A stretch of DNA of 22,298 nucleotides from a virus. Both the position numbers and the translations under genes were made by a program. Shown here piece after piece: positions 1 to 5,660 of the stretch. The notes below the pieces were generated by a model. It was not told the DNA's origin and made no database searches. It worked only from the letters and a program-made list of their open reading frames with translations. Numbering within the stretch: position 1 is the first letter of the stretch; every line of letters starts with the position of its first letter. The stretch is from IMG/VR virus record IMGVR_UViG_3300008517_000250, positions 1 through 22,298 of that record; one strand, 5' to 3'.

Positions 1-2
1 GT

Positions 3-1505
3 TATGGGCAAGGTCCATATATAGCATCATCATTTCTTAGGGAGAGCGACTCTTTATATATAGTAAGATGTTTACCAGATGATGCTAATTATAGTAACTT
101 AGCAATATATGCAGAACCAGGAAGTTTATTGGGTTCAGACTCAACTTCCGATATATCATCTGCAAGTATTAGCAATGTAAACACCACAGGAGAAATAGAT
201 ACTTTAGTAGGAACTGATTCTACAGCATGTGTGTTGTTCTATGGAGTTGGTAGAGGTGATTATTATGATAATTATCAAATCGATATAAGTAAACACACTA
301 ACCCACAACTATCCGATCCGGATATTGTAGGTACTCATGATCTTGTATATGTTTTAGATTTATACAAAAGGCAAGAGGAAGACGATGAAGAAGGTCAACC
401 GCAGTATGAAATAATTGAATCATACGAAATATCTTTTAATCCAAATAGATTAGATTCTGCTGGTGAAAGTATGTTTATATATAATGTTATGGATAGATAT
501 TGTAGGTTTGTTAAATGTGCTGTTAATGAAATTAATTGTACTAACGCAATAACAAACCAAGCAGATTTTTCACAACCATTTATAAGTGGCGCGATAAACC
601 TCGACGAAGGTAGTACGGGTACTTTATTTGATGCTAATGGAATAGATCAAGATGTTGCAACACAAATTCTTGGAAAAGCATACCAAGGTATTCTTCCAAA
701 AACTACAACTGGTGAATATGTTGATGAAGTCCTTGATACAGATAACTATTATTTTACAATTGTCTTAGATGGTGGTTATCCAACAGACGTTAAAACTTCT
801 GTTAATACTTTAGTTAGAACTAGAAAAGATTGTATAGCTATTGTTGATAATGGAGATAATACAACTACATCTGCGGCAATTACTGCTAGGGAAGATGATC
901 ATACATTTAATACCAGATACATGGCGTTATATGAACCATACAGTAAGATTTATGATGTCTATACTGGAAAAGATATTTGGGTATCACCCGTTTATCATAT
1001 GGCAAACATAATTCCATATACTGATAATGTATCAGAGGTTTGGACTGCTCCAGCTGGAACAAATCGTGCTACTATAGCTACGATTAAAGAGCTTAGATTT
1101 AGTCCAAGACTTGGAGATAGAAACTCTTTCTATCTTAAACAAATTAATCCAATAGTTAAATTCTCTATAGGAAACGTTGTTTATTCACAATTGACTACTC
1201 AGAAAAGACCAACTGCTTTACAAGATGTTAACATTATAAGACTAGTTCTGTATATTAAGAGAGCACTTGAGCAATTTTGTAAGTTCTACGTATTTGAATA
1301 TAATGATTCTGAAACATGGAGTAAAATATCCAATGAGATTAATTCATTTCTTAAAGTTGTTCAATCTAAGAGAGGTTTGTATAGCTTTAGTGTAGAAGTT
1401 GGTGCTACTGAATATGAATTAAAAGCAAAACAAGTTCATGTTAATGTTACGCTTAATCCAACAAGAGTTATAGAACAAATTTACTTAAATTTCTTTATTG
1501 TTTAA
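3..1505 (+). CDS. Tail sheath protein, 5' end outside window
   Basis: The frame is open from the left edge, so about 500 C-terminal residues are present and the true start lies upstream. The TTG at 129 is only an internal codon. The sheath forms the contractile outer tube of the tail. The first visible residues (SFLRESDSLYIVRCLPDDAN) fit the sheath N-terminal pattern in which a hydrophobic strand is followed by a Val-Arg and a variable loop. The last 140 residues carry the conserved sheath C-terminal domain: RFSPRLGDRNSFYLKQINP, then a QKRPTALQDVNIIRLVLYIK helix, FVFEYNDSETW, an INSFL helix, RGLY and finally NPTRVIEQIYLNFFIV. The tube gene follows after 281 nt, the usual sheath-tube order. 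The sheath assignment is firm; its length cannot be judged. Confidence 0.93.
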   Translation, partial: YGQGPYIASSFLRESDSLYIVRCLPDDANYSNLAIYAEPGSLLGSDSTSDISSASISNVNTTGEIDTLVGTDSTACVLFYGVGRGDYYDNYQIDISKHTNPQLSDPDIVGTHDLVYVLDLYKRQEEDDEEGQPQYEIIESYEISFNPNRLDSAGESMFIYNVMDRYCRFVKCAVNEINCTNAITNQADFSQPFISGAINLDEGSTGTLFDANGIDQDVATQILGKAYQGILPKTTTGEYVDEVLDTDNYYFTIVLDGGYPTDVKTSVNTLVRTRKDCIAIVDNGDNTTTSAAITAREDDHTFNTRYMALYEPYSKIYDVYTGKDIWVSPVYHMANIIPYTDNVSEVWTAPAGTNRATIATIKELRFSPRLGDRNSFYLKQINPIVKFSIGNVVYSQLTTQKRPTALQDVNIIRLVLYIKRALEQFCKFYVFEYNDSETWSKISNEINSFLKVVQSKRGLYSFSVEVGATEYELKAKQVHVNVTLNPTRVIEQIYLNFFIV

Positions 1506-1510
1506 TTTAA

Positions 1511-1600
1511 TATTTATGGCCCAGAAACATTCATGGCCAGTATATCTGGCCTAGAATGGGTTACAAATGAATCTAACCCACTATTGGCCTAAAAATAGGA
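1511..1600 (+). other. Possible structured RNA element (three-way junction) after the sheath gene
   Basis: Three nested helices can be drawn by eye. The outer helix pairs TTTA-(T bulge)-GGCC at 1513-1521 with GGCCTAAA at 1586-1593. It encloses a 6-bp hairpin GGCCAG/CTGGCC (1535-1540 with 1546-1551) and a 7-bp hairpin TGGGTTA/TAACCCA (1557-1563 with 1574-1580). It lies in the 281-nt sheath-tube gap, upstream of two terminators. I do not recognise a known RNA family. It could be a 3' UTR stability element, part of an attenuator, or chance folding. No energy calculation was possible. Confidence 0.35.
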
Positions 1601-1631
1601 AATCATCTCAATTGATGGTAGTTCATAATAT

Positions 1632-1672
1632 AGATCATCTAGTAAACACAGCCCCTCACAGATGATCTTTTT
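1632..1672 (+). terminator. Intrinsic terminator 1 after the tail sheath gene
   Basis: AGATCATCT (1632-1640) pairs perfectly with AGATGATCT (1660-1668) across a 19-nt loop, followed by T1668-1672. The loop is long for a terminator. A second ATCATCT at 1602-1608 could compete for the same right arm, so this may be a switchable hairpin rather than a constitutive terminator. Confidence 0.55.
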
Positions 1673-1706
1673 AGGCCAAGTAACTTATATGTTACTTGGC
1701 CTTTTT
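1673..1706 (+). terminator. Intrinsic terminator 2 between sheath and tube genes
   Basis: A perfect 12-bp stem AGGCCAAGTAAC/GTTACTTGGCCT (1673-1684 with 1691-1702) with a 6-nt loop ends in a run of T to 1706. It begins one base after terminator 1, forming a tandem pair that should separate the sheath and tube transcripts. Confidence 0.9.
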
Positions 1707-1754
1707 AAAAAGTCCACATAGTATAAACCAAACTATGTTTAATATAGATATAAA

Positions 1755-1772
1755 TGAGGACAAAGAAATAAA
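1755..1772 (+). promoter_or_regulatory. Putative late promoter block, copy 1 (tail tube gene)
   Basis: The sequence TGAGGACAAAGAAATAAA carries the AGGACAAA core (1757-1764) shared by seven sites in the window. It is the weakest copy in its right half, with GAAATAAA in place of CTnTAAAT. It lies 22 nt before the tube ATG and about 50 nt after a terminator. Confidence 0.5.
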
Positions 1773-1786
1773 AGGGAGGAATATAG

Positions 1787-2515
1787 ATGGGAGCAACAAA
1801 TGCATTCGCAGCTTTGAAAGAAAACAGATTTTCTAGAAAATGGGGAGGCACTACTGCTGGTAGTACTGTAGATCCATACATATCAGGTTATTTTTTTACA
1901 CATTGGGCAGCAATTCCTGCCGATTTACAAACATATTCACAGATAGCAACCGAATCTGGAGTATCTGATAATGATACTATAAAACAAGTATTACACGCAT
2001 CTTGTCTAGCGGTAACTATTCCTGGTGGTACGGTTAATAAGGCTGAATTCACAGGTCTTGGTGGTATAAAATGGTCTGTTCCAACCAATGTAGAACATGA
2101 CAATACGATAACTCTTAAATTTTTAGAATTTTCTACATTACCTATTTTAGCAATTATGCATGGATGGGTACGGTTGATAAGAGATTACAGAACTGGTGTA
2201 TCGCCTTTAGTTGGAGCAGATGCTTATACTAAGAGTAAATATGCAGGAACTATGTATTATTGGACAACTAAACCAGACGGATTTACAGTAGAATATGGTG
2301 CTTGTTTAACAGGCGTATTCCCACTGAAAGATCCTACTGATCAATATGGTGGGGATTTAGCAACTGTAGATAAACTTGAGATGGATATAGATTTCAACGT
2401 TGATTATATTTGGCATGAAGACTGGGTTATGGAGCAATGTTCTAAATATTCTGAAAGAGCTTATGCTAACAAGGCAGCTACTGTTGAACAATATGGAGCT
2501 AAAGGCGCTAAGTAA
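1787..2515 (+). CDS. Tail tube protein (T4 gp19-like)
   Basis: This 242-aa protein is predicted to form the inner tube of the contractile tail. Residues about 107-136 (ITLKFLEFSTLP... W.RLIRDYRTG) fit the T4 gp19-type tube fold, in which a strand is followed by a helix bearing a Trp and a D-Y/R-G turn. The C-terminal strands (LEMDIDFNVDYI) also fit. The start is set by a strong AAAGGGAGGA ribosome binding site about 7 nt upstream. The gene has its own promoter block and its own 13-bp terminator, so it is a monocistronic unit, which suits a very abundant virion protein. Order relative to the sheath supports the call. Confidence 0.85.
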   Translation: MGATNAFAALKENRFSRKWGGTTAGSTVDPYISGYFFTHWAAIPADLQTYSQIATESGVSDNDTIKQVLHASCLAVTIPGGTVNKAEFTGLGGIKWSVPTNVEHDNTITLKFLEFSTLPILAIMHGWVRLIRDYRTGVSPLVGADAYTKSKYAGTMYYWTTKPDGFTVEYGACLTGVFPLKDPTDQYGGDLATVDKLEMDIDFNVDYIWHEDWVMEQCSKYSERAYANKAATVEQYGAKGAK

Positions 2516-2533
2516 CTATTATAAGAATTATAT

Positions 2534-2569
2534 AAGAAGGAATAAGGATTTATCTTATTCCTTCTTTTT
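2534..2569 (+). terminator. Intrinsic terminator of the tail tube gene
   Basis: A perfect 13-bp stem AAGAAGGAATAAG/CTTATTCCTTCTT (2534-2546 with 2554-2566) with a 7-nt loop is followed by a T run to 2569. It lies 19 nt after the tube stop codon. Confidence 0.92.
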
Positions 2570-2584
2570 GGTTTTGTAATATTA

Positions 2585-2602
2585 ACAGGACAAACTGTAA
2601 AT
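2585..2602 (+). promoter_or_regulatory. Putative late promoter block, copy 2
   Basis: ACAGGACAAACTGTAAAT contains the AGGACAAA core at 2587-2594 plus the CTnTAAAT right half. It lies 16 nt after the tube terminator and about 43 nt before the next ATG, so it should start the transcript of the gp26-like gene. Confidence 0.65.
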
Positions 2603-2645
2603 AGTTTTAAGGGGTAATAATAATTATTTAAAAGAGGGGAATTAA

Positions 2646-3707
2646 ATGATAGGATCTAGGCGATTAAGATATGAGTATCCTCATTATACTGTTATATGTC
2701 CACAAACAGGAGTTACATTCGATGTTAGAACATTAAACGTACAAGAGGTTAATCAATTAAAGGGATCAATGATGGTTCAATCCAAAACACCATCGCTGAT
2801 AAATAAAATCATATGGGGAGCAATAGAAAGCAAACCAGATGAAATTACAGATTTAAACACTTTTAAACAAATGGTAACTCTACGAGATAGAGAAGCAATA
2901 TTATATGGTATATATTGTTCAACATTTGGAGACGAAGAAGAATTTAGAGTTACATGTAGAAATTGTGAACACGAAGAACCTATTAAGGTATCAATGGAAA
3001 AGCTATTTTCAATAAATGCATATCCTGGAAGTGAGAGCATGAAAAATTCTTATAAACTTGCAAGAATTACAGGAGATGCAGACTATGATTCAGAAGTAGA
3101 GAAAGCAATTACAAATGGTGAGCCTCCTCCAGAAGGAATGCCAGCAAATATAGCAAAGTTTGATTATAAAATAGACGATCCAGACGATGATGATGGTATA
3201 ATAATAGTCGATAAAAAAGAGGTAAATTATGTAGAAGATGAGTCTAAATTAGAACCTAAACCAATTCCAGTAAAAGAATCCAAACCATCTTCGCCTGAAT
3301 CCATATTAGATAAAAGATTGGATGTAGTACTTCCAATTTCTAAGGTACATGCAATAATAAAACAACCAACGTTATTCGATGAAGAAAGTTCATTGAAATC
3401 GATTGCCTTTGCACAGAAAAAACAAACAGATTTAATGAATGAAATAATGGTGATTGAAAGATTTGAACAATACAATGTTGGTGATAAAGTACCTTCTGTG
3501 GTAATAACAGAAAGGGAAGACATATTATTTGAATATGAAAAATTGCCTCCAAGAGATAAGACTGAAATATTTAATAAGTTCTATGACTTCTTTGGTCAGT
3601 ATGGTATAGATCTAAAAACTAGATATGCTTGCTCACAATGTGGAGAATCAAATGAATTGGAGGTGGATATCGTCGTCCAGTTTTTTCGAATGGTGGCAAG
3701 ATCCTAA
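2646..3707 (+). CDS. gp26-like baseplate hub/tail assembly protein with two CxxC pairs
   Basis: This 353-aa protein has three parts. Residues 1-120 hold a conserved-looking module (VRTLNVQEVNQLKGS, a helical stretch, TLRDREAILYGIY, TFGDE) ending in C104-x-x-C107. Residues about 155-215 are acidic and Pro/Lys-rich, with DDPDDDD and PKPIPVKESKP, and are probably an unstructured linker. The C-terminal module ends with C329-x-x-C332 and EVDIVVQFFRMVARS. The two CxxC pairs could bind one zinc ion. From memory the N-terminal module resembles T4 gp26-type hub proteins (T4_baseplate family); this is unverified. The start follows AAAAGAGGGG. The gene sits just after the tube, where contractile phages often encode tail assembly chaperones, and its 3' end overlaps a +1-frame ORF. 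Confidence 0.6.
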   Translation: MIGSRRLRYEYPHYTVICPQTGVTFDVRTLNVQEVNQLKGSMMVQSKTPSLINKIIWGAIESKPDEITDLNTFKQMVTLRDREAILYGIYCSTFGDEEEFRVTCRNCEHEEPIKVSMEKLFSINAYPGSESMKNSYKLARITGDADYDSEVEKAITNGEPPPEGMPANIAKFDYKIDDPDDDDGIIIVDKKEVNYVEDESKLEPKPIPVKESKPSSPESILDKRLDVVLPISKVHAIIKQPTLFDEESSLKSIAFAQKKQTDLMNEIMVIERFEQYNVGDKVPSVVITEREDILFEYEKLPPRDKTEIFNKFYDFFGQYGIDLKTRYACSQCGESNELEVDIVVQFFRMVARS

Positions 3708-3915
3708 TTCAATAGACAAATTTACAAAAATATTAGATGAAAATGTTAGATCTCTTATGGAGTTGATGCATCAACCGTGGGATGCTATAATGCTCATGCC
3801 CTATAAGTTTTTTGTAGATACTTTAAAATGGAAAATAGATTTGGAGGATGAAAAAAGAAACCAATTAACAGAAAAGACCGGAGGATCTACATCAAAGGGA
3901 CTTGTAAAAGGATAA
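3652..3915 (+). CDS. Overlapping small tail-assembly ORF, or +1-frame extension of the preceding protein
   Basis: This frame lies +1 relative to the preceding gene and overlaps its last 56 nt. An independent start is possible at ATG 3652, with TGGAGA ending about 5 nt upstream, giving 87 aa beginning MNWRW. The reading frame extends back to 3625 without a ribosome binding site. Alternatively the body (FFEWWQDPNSIDKF onward, 3688-3915) is made as a fusion by a +1 or -2 shift at the TTT TTT CGA codons (3681-3689), giving about 422 aa. The peptide is helical, with LMELMHQPWDAIMLMPYKFF, and reminiscent of the second part of tail assembly chaperones that act with the tape measure. Position between tube and baseplate genes supports a morphogenesis role. 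Coding status is likely; the expression route is open. Confidence 0.6.
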   Translation: MNWRWISSSSFFEWWQDPNSIDKFTKILDENVRSLMELMHQPWDAIMLMPYKFFVDTLKWKIDLEDEKRNQLTEKTGGSTSKGLVKG

Positions 3916-3931
3916 AAGTTTTAAAATTTAG

Positions 3932-3969
3932 AATGGATTGTAACTATCATTGTTACAATCCATTTTTTT
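3932..3969 (+). terminator. Intrinsic terminator after the gp26-like unit
   Basis: A perfect 13-bp stem AATGGATTGTAAC/GTTACAATCCATT (3932-3944 with 3952-3964) with a 7-nt loop is followed by T to 3969, 17 nt after the stop codon at 3915. Its position after 3915, not 3707, supports translation of the overlapping ORF as part of the same unit. Confidence 0.92.
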
Positions 3970-3976
3970 CTATAGG

Positions 3977-3994
3977 TTAGGACAAACTTTAAAT
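3977..3994 (+). promoter_or_regulatory. Putative late promoter block, copy 3 (baseplate operon)
   Basis: TTAGGACAAACTTTAAAT is the best match to the consensus. It starts 8 nt after the terminator T run and lies 43 nt before the ATG at 4038. It probably drives the operon 4038-9428, in which no further terminator or block was seen. Confidence 0.7.
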
Positions 3995-4037
3995 ATGTAG
4001 ATATGTGTTAAGATATTTTAATAAAGAGGTAAATTAT

Positions 4038-4463
4038 ATGGCTACAGGCGGAATTGAAAAATTTTTTAATAGAGTTCCATCAAAAAAGAAAATACCGAAT
4101 GGTATCAGGCCAAAAATAACACAATCTGGAGATTTTCAACGTACAGAAGGAATAGACGAAATAATTAAAAGTCTTTCTAATATTTTAATGGTGGCCAAGG
4201 GAACGTATTTTTTCGATTCAAAACTTGGATCTAATCTTTATAAGTATGTTTTTGAACCTGTAGATATAACTACCAAAATTGAAATAGAACAAGAACTTTC
4301 TCAATCTATTTTTGAATATGAAAATAGAGCAGAAATTAATTATGAGGTTTTATTTTTTAAAAATAAAAAAGGATTTAGAATAAATATCTATGTTAAATAT
4401 AGAGGAGAAAAAGGAAAAGTCTCTATAGATATAGATGAAACATTGATGAGAACAGTTGGTTAA
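4038..4463 (+). CDS. Baseplate wedge protein, gp25/GpW family
   Basis: From the ATG at 4038 this encodes 141 aa. An in-frame ATG at 4005 exists but has no ribosome binding site, whereas AAAGAGG precedes 4038 at good spacing. The residues R.EGIDEIIKSLSNILMVAKGTYFFDSKLGSNLYKYVFEP fit the gp25/GpW family pattern of a helix, then a tightly turned G-(S/N)-x-L-x-K-Y-(V/L)-FEP segment. In T4 and in other contractile systems this protein joins the wedge core to the sheath. The C-terminal strands (FRINIYVKYRG..VSIDID) also fit. It is the first gene after promoter block 3, and the next start lies 2 nt beyond its stop. Confidence 0.85.
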   Translation: MATGGIEKFFNRVPSKKKIPNGIRPKITQSGDFQRTEGIDEIIKSLSNILMVAKGTYFFDSKLGSNLYKYVFEPVDITTKIEIEQELSQSIFEYENRAEINYEVLFFKNKKGFRINIYVKYRGEKGKVSIDIDETLMRTVG

Positions 4464-4465
4464 TC

Positions 4466-4984
4466 ATGAATATAAGTAAAGAGTATATAGATCAAAAAGC
4501 AAATGATTCAGCTACATCTCCAAAGAACAATCTTCCTATGCCTACAGAAGAACAAAAAAAGAATGGTGATTATAAAAAGGGTCATGTAAAAATACACGGT
4601 TTAAATATAAGTATAGAAAACCCAAAAGGTAGTATTAGAAGTGGTACAAGCTCAGAAGGTAAAAAATGGTCAATAAAATTAAAAAATCATTATGGGTATT
4701 TTAGTGGAGATAATATAGGAAAGGATGGAGATCCTGTAGATGTGTTTCTAGGTCCAGAACCCCAAAGCGAAAATGTATTCATTGTAAATCAAAAAAATAG
4801 CGAAGATAAATTTGACGAACATAAAGTCCTGCTAGGATTTAATAAATTTAAAGATGCTGTTAATGGTTATCTAGATAATTATGAAAAGGGTTGGGATATG
4901 ATAATGTCTGTACATCAAACTCCATTAAATAAATTTAAAGATTGGTTAAAATCAGGAAAAACCAAGATGCCATATAAGGATTAA
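4466..4984 (+). CDS. Pyrophosphatase-fold protein (phage InPase type)
   Basis: This 172-aa protein carries HYGYFSGDNIGKDGDPVDVF (residues 75-94). It contains DGDPVDV (87-93), an exact match to the family I inorganic pyrophosphatase signature D-x-D-P-x-D-x, preceded by the usual Y-G-Y strand. The three Asp equivalent to E. coli Asp65, Asp67 and Asp70 are D87, D89 and D92. FDEHKVLLGF (116-125) supplies further acidic and Lys residues near where the enzyme has its second cluster. Similar InPase domains occur in phage polyvalent proteins. The likely role is hydrolysis of pyrophosphate or a related phosphoanhydride, but activity and substrate are not proven. It is translated within the baseplate operon, 2 nt after the gp25-like stop and 2 nt before the next start. 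Its own ribosome binding site is weak, suggesting coupling. Confidence 0.7.
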   Translation: MNISKEYIDQKANDSATSPKNNLPMPTEEQKKNGDYKKGHVKIHGLNISIENPKGSIRSGTSSEGKKWSIKLKNHYGYFSGDNIGKDGDPVDVFLGPEPQSENVFIVNQKNSEDKFDEHKVLLGFNKFKDAVNGYLDNYEKGWDMIMSVHQTPLNKFKDWLKSGKTKMPYKD

Positions 4985-4986
4985 TA

Positions 4987-5643
4987 ATGCAACCATGGAT
5001 TCGTAGATATAATTATATTTCAGATTATTACAATACTGTTTATGATACATACTCTAAAGTCTATCCAGGATTTCCAATAACGTACTACAGTATTGATTGG
5101 CAAGAGAGTATATATGATAAGAAATTAATGGCTGGTAGTTACGAAAAAAATGGTGTTGGATCCTTGTCAGGAATAAAGTTCAAAAAAATTCTATTATTGC
5201 CAGTATTTGGAATAGAACAAATAAATCCTAATAATTCTGGTGGAGAAAGAGGTTTGACAATGCATGAAACCGAAACTAGCACAGTATCATTTTCTTCAAA
5301 TTATGGTTTAATTCCGTATGAGTGGGATATTGTTCATTTTAATCAAAATTTTATGTCTCCAGATAATAACGATGATGGTCCCGTTTTTGTAGTTAGAAAT
5401 ACAAATCCTGCGACACATGGTCGTATGGTAATGTGGAATTGTCAACTAAAAGTTGCTCCTTACAGACTTGGAGATGTTAAAAAACAAATAAGTAGTGAAT
5501 ATATGTTTTTAGAATTTACCAAAAAAATACATAGATTAGATACAGCAGCTATACTACTAAAATTACAACAAAGATCTGGTAGTTTATCTGAAAATTTGAG
5601 AAGTATTTTTCACAATACAGGATTTTATTTACAAGATGTATGA
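4987..5643 (+). CDS. Unknown virion/baseplate-associated protein
   Basis: This 218-aa protein is not recognised. It is rich in aromatic residues and short strands (GIKFKKILLLPVFGIE, GLIPYEWDIVHF, GPVFVVRNTNP, MVMWNCQLKVAPYRL), which suggests a beta-barrel or beta-sandwich, followed by a helical C-terminus. There is no signal peptide or membrane segment. It lies between gp25-like and gp6/J-like wedge genes in one operon, so a baseplate structural role (for example a wedge or gp53-position protein) is inferred from context only. AAGGA precedes the ATG. Confidence 0.6.
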   Translation: MQPWIRRYNYISDYYNTVYDTYSKVYPGFPITYYSIDWQESIYDKKLMAGSYEKNGVGSLSGIKFKKILLLPVFGIEQINPNNSGGERGLTMHETETSTVSFSSNYGLIPYEWDIVHFNQNFMSPDNNDDGPVFVVRNTNPATHGRMVMWNCQLKVAPYRLGDVKKQISSEYMFLEFTKKIHRLDTAAILLKLQQRSGSLSENLRSIFHNTGFYLQDV

Positions 5644-5660
5644 TTGGAGGGGATTAAGTA

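Noticed and set aside
129-131. TTG as the start of the sheath gene
   Set aside because: The frame is open to the left edge and the upstream residues match sheath sequence, so the gene simply enters from outside the window.
4005-4037. Upstream ATG extending the gp25-like protein by 11 residues
   Set aside because: It has no ribosome binding site, and the extension would contain the real site (AAAGAGG) for the ATG at 4038.
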